A stretch of DNA of 31,431 nucleotides from a virus: positions 1 through 31,431 of the IMG/VR virus record IMGVR_UViG_3300028025_004382; one strand, given 5' to 3'. Numbering within the stretch: position 1 is the stretch's first letter; each line of letters starts with the position of its first letter. This document shows positions 26,002 to 31,431 of this stretch, in pieces. The notes beneath the pieces were generated by a model, which was not told the origin of the DNA, searched no databases, and saw only the letters and a list, made by a program, of their open reading frames with translations. Made by a program: the position numbers and the translations under genes.

Positions 26002-26546
26002 ATTTTATTTTTTATTAAATTTCTAAATTCATTTTTATTACCATTGAACAAATGCATATTATCAATAGTTATTTCTCTTATTTTTAAAGCTAGTTCTTTA
26101 TCATCAAAATAACCAATGTGAACTTTATTATTATTATTTGAAGCTAATCTAACTTCTACTTTCCATTTAGCCATTCTAGAACTCCATGATATCCCATTAT
26201 TAATTTTATGTGTTGTTGAATTATGTCTAGTAGAAGTTATTTCTAAATTATCAACATTATTATTTAATTGATTATTATCAATATGATTAATACATAAAGT
26301 ACCTCTACCATTTGGTACATGACCTAAAAATGCCATTGCAACAAGTTGATGTACTCTATATCTTTTACCATTACCATTTAAATATAAATTAGTTTTAAGG
26401 TATTTACCACACATTGATAAACTTAATGGTTTAGATTCTTTTGATGTACCATACCTACCATTTTTAAATGTTCTAACATTACCTAAATTTGATACCTGAT
26501 AGAGTCCCTCATATCCAGGTATATCTTTCCATATTTCTTTTTCCAT
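25998..26546 (-). CDS. HNH homing endonuclease (NUMOD4-HNH), 182 aa
   Basis: Residues 4-30 (EIWKDIPGYEGLYQVSNLGNV) are NUMOD4, residues 65-112 (VHQLVAMAFLGHVPNGRGT, INHIDNNQLNNNVDNLEI) are the HNH core, and 118-160 (WSSRMAKWKVEV, HIGYFDDKELALKI) is AP2-like. It has the same architecture as the 206-residue protein at 24259-24879 but differs clearly in sequence, so two independent or long-diverged homing endonucleases flank the glycosyltransferase and the 102-residue gene. It begins one base after the HTH gene ends. Function in spreading this genome segment is inferred from the family. Confidence 0.85.
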   Translation of the reverse strand: MEKEIWKDIPGYEGLYQVSNLGNVRTFKNGRYGTSKESKPLSLSMCGKYLKTNLYLNGNGKRYRVHQLVAMAFLGHVPNGRGTLCINHIDNNQLNNNVDNLEITSTRHNSTTHKINNGISWSSRMAKWKVEVRLASNNNNKVHIGYFDDKELALKIREITIDNMHLFNGNKNEFRNLIKNKI

Positions 26547-26547
26547 A

Positions 26548-26967
26548 TTAGTCTTGAATTAATTTGTAAATTCCATGCTTAACCTTTGATATATTCTCAA
26601 TGTTATATCCTCGATCATGTCTTAATCTAAAGATTGAAGCACTTAACCTGTAACATCTAAATAGTTCCAATGCTTCTATTCCTGTAATAGTGTTACCTCT
26701 TTTAAGATAATCTAATATCATTTCATCCTGATTATCAGGAACTGATTGAAACTGAAGTTGAAGTTTCTTTATAAATTCCTTACGGTTATCTTTCTCAATA
26801 AGAAAATTCATATCCTCAGAAAATTTAATAAAATCTTCAAATGATTGAAGGAACTCTTCAAAGTTATTTATGATATCAGCTCTGCTGGTACCACTAATTG
26901 AAACATACAATCTATTATTTAATTGTTTTAGTCTTTCTAATTGTTCTTTTGTTATTTTGTTGCTCAT
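26548..26967 (-). CDS. helix-turn-helix protein, 139 aa
   Basis: The C-terminal 55 residues (NQDEMILDYLKRGNTITGIEAL, then LFRCYRLSASIFRLRHDRGYNI) match the HTH_39-like winged helix common in small phage proteins near replication genes. The N-terminal 80 residues are helical, charged and probably a coiled coil (LKQLNNRLY, EEFLQSFEDFIKF). It lies 125 bases after the replication-initiator-like gene, just across the AT-rich tract and hairpin. It may bind the origin or regulate early transcription. DNA binding is likely; the target is not known. Confidence 0.65.
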   Translation of the reverse strand: MSNKITKEQLERLKQLNNRLYVSISGTSRADIINNFEEFLQSFEDFIKFSEDMNFLIEKDNRKEFIKKLQLQFQSVPDNQDEMILDYLKRGNTITGIEALELFRCYRLSASIFRLRHDRGYNIENISKVKHGIYKLIQD

Positions 26968-26982
26968 ATTTTCTATATATTA

Positions 26983-27015
26983 AGGGCCTAACTGTATCGT
27001 TTATATGTTGGCCCT
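26983..27015 (-). repeat. inverted repeat beside the putative origin
   Basis: Arms AGGGCCTAAC (26983-26992) and GTTGGCCCT (27007-27015) pair over nine bases with one bulge and a 14-base loop. It is strikingly GC-rich for this genome. No U run follows in the minus strand, so it is a poor terminator; a protein-binding or cruciform element of the origin is as likely. A near palindrome CCTG(A)TTAACAGG follows at 27013-27025. Confidence 0.6.
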
Positions 27016-27156
27016 GTTAATCAGGTTTATTAATAGTTTTCTTTAAGTTTATTATTAGTTTAATTAGTTTTATATTGAGGGCAGTGCTTCGGTCAATGCT
27101 TAGGCTCTGCTTGAGTCAATGGTAAGGTCATTGGTTCGGTCAATGCTTCGGTCAAA
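27016..27156. other. putative replication origin: AT-rich tract plus iterons
   Basis: The stretch 27016-27080 is almost pure A+T and contains no gene. It borders six tandem 12-bp repeats in the 3' end of the replication-initiator-like gene, and the inverted repeat at 26983-27015 stands on its other side. Iterons inside the initiator gene next to an AT-rich unwinding element are the known layout of theta origins such as that of phage lambda. Inferred, not shown. Confidence 0.5.
27081..27156. repeat. six tandem 12-bp iterons
   Basis: Units with consensus tcaatgcttcgg run from 27081: gcagtgcttcgg, tcaatgcttagg, an 11-base unit ctctgcttgag, tcaatggtaagg, tcattggttcgg, tcaatgcttcgg, then a partial tcaaatc. 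In the gene they encode the four-residue repeats LTEA, LTEP, MTLP, LTQA. The array runs past the stop codon, which suggests selection on DNA, not on protein. Confidence 0.75.
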
Positions 27157-27467
27157 TCTACCAAAGCAACTACCGTAGCATTATACTGATTTGTTGATAA
27201 TGAGACCAACCTAATTACTTTAAATTCAATCAACTGACTTAATGTCTTTCTATAAGTTTTAGCATTTTTAAACCCAGAATGCATCATAGTAAAATCAGTT
27301 GGTAATTGAATATTCTCAACCCAAGCTAATGTATTTGCCCTGTTAATAATATAATTATATAAAGCACTATGATTTGTGTTTATATATGATGAATTAAGTT
27401 GAAGAAACTTAAACCAATCTCTTTGAAGTTTATATCCGTTAAATTGTTCGCTCATTTTCTTTTTCAT
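27093..27467 (-). CDS. replication initiator-like protein, 124 aa
   Basis: I choose the ATG at 27467 (MKKKMSEQF), one base after the previous stop. An ATG 33 bases upstream overlaps that gene and is less likely. The segment RDWFKFLQLNSSYINTNHSALYNYI, with LPTDFTMMHSGFKNAKTYRKTLSQLIEFKVI, is the winged-helix domain found in DnaD-like or replisome-organiser proteins of Bacteroidota phages. The C-terminus is made of iteron-encoded repeats and ends at TQAEPKH. Known relatives are often longer, so the end may be shortened. No helicase or primase is encoded nearby, so it would have to load host replication proteins. Confidence 0.55.
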   Translation of the reverse strand: MKKKMSEQFNGYKLQRDWFKFLQLNSSYINTNHSALYNYIINRANTLAWVENIQLPTDFTMMHSGFKNAKTYRKTLSQLIEFKVIRLVSLSTNQYNATVVALVDLTEALTEPMTLPLTQAEPKH

Positions 27468-27468
27468 A

Positions 27469-27693
27469 TTACCAAGGTTTACCAGTTGTTTTATAATCAA
27501 ATTTATCTACCACTTTAATATATCCATGTTCAACTAATGAATCAAAGTGTCGTTTTATTGTTGGTTCTGAACTATCCAATAGATTAACCCACCATTTTAC
27601 TTTAGGTGTTGGGCATCCAACTGATTCGAACTCTTTTAATTTGTTGAGAATAGCTTTGTCTAGCAATCTTACTTTAAATGTTTTTTCTGTCAT
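27469..27693 (-). CDS. winged-helix protein, 74 aa
   Basis: The protein is nearly one winged-helix domain: VRLLDKAILNKLKEFE, then the recognition region SSEPTIKRHFDSLVEHGYI and a short wing (KVVDKFDYKTTGKPW). Such domains occur in phage replication and early regulatory proteins. It is the first gene after an exact host-type promoter at 27721-27752, and the initiator-like gene begins one base after its stop. It could be a second half of the initiator (two winged helices split over two genes) or a repressor of this promoter. Confidence 0.6.
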   Translation of the reverse strand: MTEKTFKVRLLDKAILNKLKEFESVGCPTPKVKWWVNLLDSSEPTIKRHFDSLVEHGYIKVVDKFDYKTTGKPW

Positions 27694-27720
27694 AATGTTT
27701 ACTTTTTATAATATATAGTA

Positions 27721-27752
27721 CAAAAGTAAGTAAAGTTATCGATAAAAACAAA
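27721..27752 (-). promoter_or_regulatory. Bacteroidota-type early promoter TTTG-N20-TACTTTTG
   Basis: Minus strand: TTTG at 27749-27752, 20 bases, then TACTTTTG at 27721-27728, an exact consensus match. The start of the winged-helix gene is 27 bases downstream, leaving a leader of about 20 bases. It lies just after the terminator at 27769-27817. Confidence 0.7.
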
Positions 27753-27768
27753 CATTTTTAAAAATAAA

Positions 27769-27817
27769 TAAAAAAAACCCCCTAAATCGAAAATGAGCTT
27801 AAAGATTTAGAGGGTTT
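27769..27817 (-). terminator. intrinsic terminator of the fibre/portal/lysis unit
   Basis: Minus-strand stem AACCCTCTAAATC/GATTTAGGGGGTT (27776-27788 with 27804-27816), one mismatch, 15-base loop, followed by a run of seven U (27771-27777). It is the strongest terminator in the window and separates the long late transcript from the early promoter. Confidence 0.9.
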
Positions 27818-27857
27818 AGTTGTACTTGGCAGTACGGATATATAATTTGAATAACTT
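27769..27857 (-). ncRNA. candidate autonomous small RNA, about 88 nt
   Basis: A promoter-like sequence at 27862-27893 would start RNA near 27857, and the terminator at 27769-27817 would end it. The RNA would contain one small hairpin (GUACU-GCCA-AGUAC, 27822-27835) and the terminator stem, with a single-stranded AU-rich 5' end. No open reading frame lies in it. Boundaries are inferred from the promoter and terminator only. Confidence 0.4.
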
Positions 27858-27861
27858 GATA

Positions 27862-27893
27862 CAAATATAAGAAAGGTTTATTTAAAATGCAAG
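27862..27893 (-). promoter_or_regulatory. Bacteroidota-type promoter CTTG-N20-TATATTTG
   Basis: Minus strand: CTTG (27890-27893), 20 bases, then TATATTTG (27862-27869). The -7 box is exact and the -33 box keeps TTG. No gene starts between it and the terminator 50 bases downstream. Confidence 0.5.
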
Positions 27894-27899
27894 CATTTT

Positions 27900-28040
27900 T
27901 TATCCTTGCCCGACATTCTTCTTCAAATAATTCTTTGAATGTTTCGAACGTGATGCTTTTGTTTTGCTGTGAACACCAGGATTTCTCTTCTTGGTTTTGG
28001 TTCTGTGTGCACTTACTTGTGCTACTTTTGCTTTTGCCAT
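27900..28040 (-). CDS. very small basic protein, 46 aa
   Basis: The frame starts at the ATG one base after the methyltransferase stop and reads MAKAKVAQVSAHRTKTKKRN, then PGVHSKTKASRSKHSKNYLK and KNVGQG. It is lysine- and serine-rich with no hydrophobic core, so it is probably disordered and binds nucleic acid or protein. I recall similar short basic proteins (HSKTK, SKNYKK, GQG) in other Bacteroidota phages, annotated only as hypothetical. Composition, coupling to the upstream gene and a full stop-to-stop fit between genes support it as real. A short AAAATGC/GCATTTT hairpin begins right after its stop. Confidence 0.65.
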   Translation of the reverse strand: MAKAKVAQVSAHRTKTKKRNPGVHSKTKASRSKHSKNYLKKNVGQG

Positions 28041-28041
28041 C

Positions 28042-28701
28042 TTACTTAATCTTAATTGCGGTTATTTGTTCGTGCATTGGTTTCCATCTATCAACGTTGA
28101 TAACCTTAAAACCATTTGCATTTAATAATTCTGTGATGTGAGCTAATGAGTATATCCAAATGTGCTCGATATAGTGAAATGCTCTTTCATCCATAATACC
28201 ATCTTCCAACATGATCGGAGCTTGAATAATCAATATACCATCTTTTACCAATAGTCTATTACATTCTTTAAGGAAAGCATTACCATCTTCAACATGTTCA
28301 ATTACATCAAGTGCAACTATGTTTGAGAATGATTTAGCTTTAAGTTTCTTTGTTACCTGTGGAAAGAACCCAAACATCAATTCAGTTCTTGGTGCCAATC
28401 TTTGAATATCATTAGCATATCTTTCATCAACTTCAATTCCAACAGTTTTGTATTCTGTACTCAAATCACCCATTAATATTCCAGGAGCACATGCTATCTC
28501 AAGAATAGCTTTTGGTTCAATGTCAGTTATCTGAGCTTTTACCAATTCATTTTTGCCAGTTACATTTGGTACCTGACCTTCAATTGTTGAGTGTTTTTGA
28601 CCATCCCAATAATTGTCATTATAGATTTCAGCTGGGATTCCCCATGCTGTGGATTTATAAGTTCCGTTTTGTAGTAACTCGTACTTGTTTTTATCTATCA
28701 T
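28042..28701 (-). CDS. class I SAM-dependent methyltransferase, 219 aa
   Basis: The AdoMet-binding motif I is AILEIACAPGILMGDL (about 66-80), an acidic residue follows at the end of strand 2 (GIEVDE, 89-94), and ALDVIEHVEDG (130-140) is the post-motif typical of Methyltransf_23-type enzymes, followed by LLVKDGILIIQAP. It is not a DNA methylase of the DPPY type; no such motif is present. Substrates of this group are often sugars, lipids or small molecules, so it may act together with the glycosyltransferase on surface glycans. It overlaps the holin gene by four bases (ATGA), between lysis and structural genes. Confidence 0.8.
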   Translation of the reverse strand: MIDKNKYELLQNGTYKSTAWGIPAEIYNDNYWDGQKHSTIEGQVPNVTGKNELVKAQITDIEPKAILEIACAPGILMGDLSTEYKTVGIEVDERYANDIQRLAPRTELMFGFFPQVTKKLKAKSFSNIVALDVIEHVEDGNAFLKECNRLLVKDGILIIQAPIMLEDGIMDERAFHYIEHIWIYSLAHITELLNANGFKVINVDRWKPMHEQITAIKIK

Positions 28702-28982
28702 TTTTTAGCTTTAAATTTCTCGATAATGTATTCTAGCCCATGTTTGCCCATATATCCTACCAAGAAACCTACACCACCAACACTATTTAGATTCATTCCA
28801 AATAAGTCAATTACAACTGGTGCTGTGTAATTTGCAATAAAAGCTCCTGTAAAAACAGTAAATGCTTGAATATACCAAGGTTGACCTTTCTTCATTCCAA
28901 CTAATGCACCAATTGCACCACCAATTAATAATGTAACATTAAGCCCGATCAGTTCTAGGAACTCTTGTATTTGTTTTAACAT
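28698..28982 (-). CDS. putative holin, 94 aa
   Basis: Three hydrophobic segments can be seen: about 12-29 (LNVTLLIGGAIGALVGM), 34-57 (WYIQAFTVFTGAFIANYTAPVVI) and 65-82 (NSVGGVGFLVGYMGKHGL), with a lysine-rich tail (EKFKAKK). Size, segment number and charged C-terminus fit a class I holin, which makes holes in the inner membrane at lysis. It overlaps the 42-residue gene upstream and the methyltransferase downstream. No endolysin was found next to it, so the name rests on topology alone. Confidence 0.55.
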   Translation of the reverse strand: MLKQIQEFLELIGLNVTLLIGGAIGALVGMKKGQPWYIQAFTVFTGAFIANYTAPVVIDLFGMNLNSVGGVGFLVGYMGKHGLEYIIEKFKAKK

Positions 28983-29067
28983 CTTTTTTTACTTTAGTTT
29001 CTTTTATTTCTTCTTTTGGTTTTAAAGCATCAGTTAACTTTAAAATATTCTTTTTATGTTCTGCCAT
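28939..29067 (-). CDS. very small lysine-rich protein, 42 aa
   Basis: The frame reads MAEHKKNILKLTDALKPKEE, then IKETKVKKDVKTNTRVPRTD and RA. It starts one base after the stop of the 59-residue gene and overlaps the first 44 bases of the holin gene in another frame. It is soluble and highly charged. Overlap and spacing suggest translation coupled to its neighbours; it might regulate holin translation or timing. It could also be a non-functional frame, since nothing in it is recognised. Confidence 0.4.
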   Translation of the reverse strand: MAEHKKNILKLTDALKPKEEIKETKVKKDVKTNTRVPRTDRA

Positions 29068-29068
29068 A

Positions 29069-29248
29069 TTAAAATTTGTATGTTCTATTTTCCTTCTTAA
29101 CTAACCAGTTATTCAATTGGTTTCTTCTTTTATTGCATCCGCAGTCTTCGTAACCTAATTTATGTGCTATGTACTGGGCTATCTTTTCTGATTGACCCAG
29201 ACTTATCACTTTAAGTATATAATAGCTTAAATCGCCTAAAAAATGCAT
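29069..29248 (-). CDS. small cysteine-motif protein, 59 aa
   Basis: Its ATG overlaps the stop codon of the connector gene (TAATG), a strong sign of coupling. The sequence is MHFLGDLSYYILKVISLGQS, then EKIAQYIAHKLGYEDCGCNK and RRNQLNNWLVKKENRTYKF. An amphipathic N-terminal helix is followed by a CGCxxRRxxLN motif, a pattern seen in small proteins next to structural genes in Bacteroidota phages. Residues 30-46 could bind a metal or iron-sulphur site as an oligomer. Function unknown. Confidence 0.6.
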   Translation of the reverse strand: MHFLGDLSYYILKVISLGQSEKIAQYIAHKLGYEDCGCNKRRNQLNNWLVKKENRTYKF

Positions 29249-29838
29249 TAATAATTAAATTTCTTATAGGTTTCACCTTCAATAAACGTAAATGGATTAG
29301 CTGGATTAACTCTACGTTTATTTTTGAAGTAAATTCCAGAAGAATATGCTCCAGTATTGCTATCTGGATTCTCATCATCTGTGTAGATAAAGTATTCTGG
29401 GAATAATGCTGAGTTGTTTGCAAGATACTTGATCAAACGTTCTTGGTAATATTCAGCATTGTTTTTTATTTCCATTCTTAGATACTTAACCTCTTCCAAA
29501 CCAATTGAATCTTGGTATGCATCATTACGCACTCCAACACCCTTGTTTTGCATTTTAAATGTCAAAGGTATGATTGACTCATATAAAGAATATTCGGTCA
29601 ATGAAGGGGTGATATAATCATCCAATAGCAATCTATAATTGGTGGTTAAACCAGTTACACTGCCAGCAGCAGCAATATCATTTAACATTTTATCGTATAA
29701 TGATTTACCTAAAACAGGTTTGATATAACGCTCCTGTGCTTTCTTAATTGCAACAGTTAACGGTTCGTTGGAAACGTTAGCAGCAATTGGGCTGAATTGT
29801 TTGAGATAAGTCTCGCTGATTAATAATACGTTTGTCAT
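29248..29838 (-). CDS. head-tail connector-like protein (DUF6712-like), 196 aa
   Basis: The N-terminal half, LLISETYLKQFSPIAANVS then VAIKKAQERYIKPVLGKSLYDKML, is the helical signature of the DUF6712-like proteins that follow portal genes in Bacteroidota phages. It has an LLDDYITPSLTEYSLYESIIPL helix pair and an RLIKYLANN helix like gp6-type adaptors. It would form the ring below the portal that joins the head to the tail. It starts three bases after the portal stop. Family recognition is good; the ring role is inferred from position and helix layout. Confidence 0.65.
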   Translation of the reverse strand: MTNVLLISETYLKQFSPIAANVSNEPLTVAIKKAQERYIKPVLGKSLYDKMLNDIAAAGSVTGLTTNYRLLLDDYITPSLTEYSLYESIIPLTFKMQNKGVGVRNDAYQDSIGLEEVKYLRMEIKNNAEYYQERLIKYLANNSALFPEYFIYTDDENPDSNTGAYSSGIYFKNKRRVNPANPFTFIEGETYKKFNY

Positions 29839-29841
29839 GGC

Positions 29842-31056
29842 TTATGATAATAATATATCCCCGTTAGTTGGTAATGCTTCATATCCCAAATCATCTCTCA
29901 ATTCATTAATTGTTAACACTCTAGCTTGAATAGATTCTGTTAATGAGTTTGAAATAAGTGTTGGTTTAATAATCTCAACATTAGTTGGAATTAGGTTAAT
30001 TGTTAATATTTTATCAATTGATTTATTGATTTGTTTTTGAATTTTGCTGATAACTTGAGCATAGTAAATCTCAAATGCGCTTTCAAGTTCTTGTGTTGTT
30101 CCCAATTGACCAGGAGTTTTAACACCCATCAATGCTGGACTAGTTAATCTGTTTGCTGTCAACAATTGTTGCATTACAGATTCATTCAATGTTAAGAATT
30201 GCTTATCAGCATCGCTAATTGCAATTGGAATAATTTCTGGCGCACCTTCTTTGCCTTCAGAGAATGTAACCATTACCTTTTGACCACGTGAACCAACCAA
30301 TTCAGCTTTAACATTTCTAAAGAACTCATCTTGTTCTTCTTCAGTTGGAATACCAGAAGCAATGTTTAAAATAAAGTTTGGTGATAAACCATTTTGAATG
30401 TTATTTAAGTGGAACTCACCAATCTCATGATCGATTAAAACATAAGGAATTGATGCAACATAACTTGGAGATGGGTAGTAATATTGTGATGGGAAATAGT
30501 CCTTAACATAAATTAATTGAACAGGGTCTTGTCTATCATTAATATCAAATGATTTAATTGCAACTGGAGCATATTCTTTCTTTTTGTATTGACTCCAATC
30601 ATCTGAATAGTAATAACTATTTATTACACCATTTTCATCTGGTTTACCAGCTCTAATCTTACTAAAGTCTGTGTGATAAATTTCAGCAACACTTTGTCTA
30701 TCTTTTGACCATACAATTTGAAGTGCGTAACCACCAAATATAATTTGATCGTATGCTAATTTATAATATACTTCGTTTAATGATTCTTTAGCATTTGCTG
30801 TGTAGTATAACTTATTCAAACGTGCTGTTGCTTCAGGTGTTAAACCATCCCAATCAAAATCAATACCGTCACCGATAGTTAATTCATGTTTACCATTTTG
30901 AATAGCACCATGGATTGCTGATTTATGCATCAATTCAAGCAAAAAATTAGGATACATATTATCCTTACCGTATGCTACCCAATCTTGTCTATTATTAGGT
31001 ATTTGTATTGGATACATTCCGTATTCACCTAAATTTTCTCTTCTAATTATTTTCAT
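29842..31056 (-). CDS. portal protein, 404 aa
   Basis: The sequence has the layout of phage portals: an N-terminal YGMYPIQIPNNRQDWVAYG segment, a helix and beta wing region with NEVYYKLAYDQIIFGGYALQ (about 95-115), SDDWSQYKK, a stem, and the C-terminal GQLGTTQELESAFEIYYAQV helix (about 320-345) that is common to Bacteroidota phage portals. It forms the dodecameric channel used by the terminase. It is followed by the connector protein after three bases. Unusually, it lies after the fibre genes and not next to terL. Confidence 0.8.
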   Translation of the reverse strand: MKIIRRENLGEYGMYPIQIPNNRQDWVAYGKDNMYPNFLLELMHKSAIHGAIQNGKHELTIGDGIDFDWDGLTPEATARLNKLYYTANAKESLNEVYYKLAYDQIIFGGYALQIVWSKDRQSVAEIYHTDFSKIRAGKPDENGVINSYYYSDDWSQYKKKEYAPVAIKSFDINDRQDPVQLIYVKDYFPSQYYYPSPSYVASIPYVLIDHEIGEFHLNNIQNGLSPNFILNIASGIPTEEEQDEFFRNVKAELVGSRGQKVMVTFSEGKEGAPEIIPIAISDADKQFLTLNESVMQQLLTANRLTSPALMGVKTPGQLGTTQELESAFEIYYAQVISKIQKQINKSIDKILTINLIPTNVEIIKPTLISNSLTESIQARVLTINELRDDLGYEALPTNGDILLS

Positions 31057-31074
31057 AGTATCTATTCTATATGT

Positions 31075-31278
31075 TTAAATATCATTTTCATCGTTTTGTT
31101 CCACTGGAATCAATTCAATATTATAATGCTCCATAGCTTCCTCAATTGAGTTAAACTCATCCCAGTCAACATTAATACCATCTGGTGTATAAGCTATCTC
31201 AGCTTCTATTAAGTTTCTAGATTCACCGTTAAGTTTATTTCGGTACTTACCCTCTTCTATAAATAATTTGTATACCAT
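31075..31278 (-). CDS. small hypothetical protein, 67 aa
   Basis: It starts one base after the end of the BspA-like gene and reads MVYKLFIEEGKYRNKLNGES then LIEAEIAYTPDGINVDWDEF, ending acidic (PVEQNDENDI). It is rich in Glu and Asp and looks like a small alpha/beta domain. Another small acidic protein follows a fibre gene at 3182-3394, so both could be fibre assembly helpers, but no sequence similarity strong enough to claim homology is seen. The gap to the portal is 18 bases. Confidence 0.55.
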   Translation of the reverse strand: MVYKLFIEEGKYRNKLNGESRNLIEAEIAYTPDGINVDWDEFNSIEEAMEHYNIELIPVEQNDENDI

Positions 31279-31279
31279 A

Positions 31280-31431
31280 TTATCCTGTAATTGTCCAGCC
31301 CTTAGATGTAATTACAAGTCTATTAGCTGCTGATAGACCTGCTGCACCTGTTGCTGATGTAATGTTTATTGTTTTTGATGTTACGTTAGGTTGTGCTGCC
31401 ATATCAGCAAATAATGTATTCAATGCTGCTG
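31280..31431 (-). CDS. C-terminal end of the BspA-like protein (second copy of the cut gene)
   Basis: This is the 3' end of the gene that occupies 1-2183. The frame reads through the repeated 127 bases and then S-K-G-W-T-I-T-G before the stop at 31280-31282. In the closed circle it is one gene of about 735 residues. It is listed so the gene is not read as truncated. Confidence 0.9.
   Translation of the reverse strand, partial: AALNTLFADMAAQPNVTSKTINITSATGAAGLSAANRLVITSKGWTITG
31305..31431. repeat. 127-bp terminal direct repeat, right copy
   Basis: Exact copy of 1-127. See the left copy for the explanation as assembly overlap of a circular or circularly permuted genome. Confidence 0.95.

Noticed and set aside
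26983-27015. Inverted repeat as an intrinsic terminator
   Set aside because: No U run follows on the minus strand, so it is listed only as an inverted repeat near the putative origin.
27883-27898. AAAATGC/GCATTTT hairpin after the 46-residue gene as a terminator
   Set aside because: The loop is two to four bases and the stem almost only A-T; it is too weak to call beside the strong terminator 70 bases further on.
27887-28141. Plus-strand 84-codon frame
   Set aside because: It is antisense to the small basic protein and the methyltransferase end, and its hydrophobic leucine-rich run mirrors their lysine codons.
29211-29423. Minus-strand 70-codon frame overlapping the connector gene
   Set aside because: It lies in a different frame of the connector gene and of the 59-residue gene, both better supported.

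Overview
The window is a complete small tailed-phage genome assembled as a circle. The first 127 bases recur exactly as the last 127, so the molecule is 31,304 bp circular, or circularly permuted linear. Its ends were cut inside one gene, which can be rebuilt across the junction. Every supportable gene is on the minus strand. The host is most likely a member of the Bacteroidota. The DNA is AT-rich, there are few Shine-Dalgarno sequences, several upstream regions match the Bacteroidota promoter TTTG-N20-TAnnTTTG, and the protein families (XkdF-type prohead protease, DUF6712-like connector, BspA-like leucine-rich repeats) are common in Bacteroidota phages. A tail tube protein, an 1,111-residue tape measure and no tail sheath point to a siphovirus.

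In the direction of transcription (right to left) there appear to be three main units separated by intrinsic terminators. (1) About 27.75 to 24.13 kb is the early/accessory unit. A host-type promoter at 27721-27752 precedes a winged-helix protein and a small replication-initiator-like protein whose 3' end carries six tandem 12-bp iterons beside an AT-rich tract, a probable origin. An HTH protein, two HNH homing endonucleases, a GT-B-like glycosyltransferase and a small protein follow. The unit ends in a structured RNA and a terminator. (2) About 24.12 to 6.47 kb is the main morphogenesis unit. It starts with a sigma-factor-like gene and two cysteine-motif proteins, then has both terminase subunits, a gene with a probable -1 frameshift, tail completion proteins, two large distal tail/baseplate proteins, tape measure, prohead protease, scaffold, major capsid and tail tube. 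(3) About 6.47 kb leftward through the junction to 27.77 kb is the fibre, portal and lysis unit. It has collagen-like and beta-propeller receptor-binding proteins, the BspA-like protein, portal, connector, holin, a methyltransferase and several very small genes.

The two late units each begin directly after a terminator with the same candidate promoter (TTG, 18 nt, CTATATTTA), different from the early consensus. The first gene of unit 2 looks like a sigma factor, so an early-to-late switch driven by a phage sigma factor is a reasonable hypothesis. Other notable points are a possible autonomous RNA of about 88 nt with its own promoter and terminator, the portal lying far from the terminase, an HAD-like domain fused to the prohead protease, and the absence of a recognisable endolysin, integrase, polymerase or helicase. 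No tRNA, CRISPR array or insertion sequence was seen.
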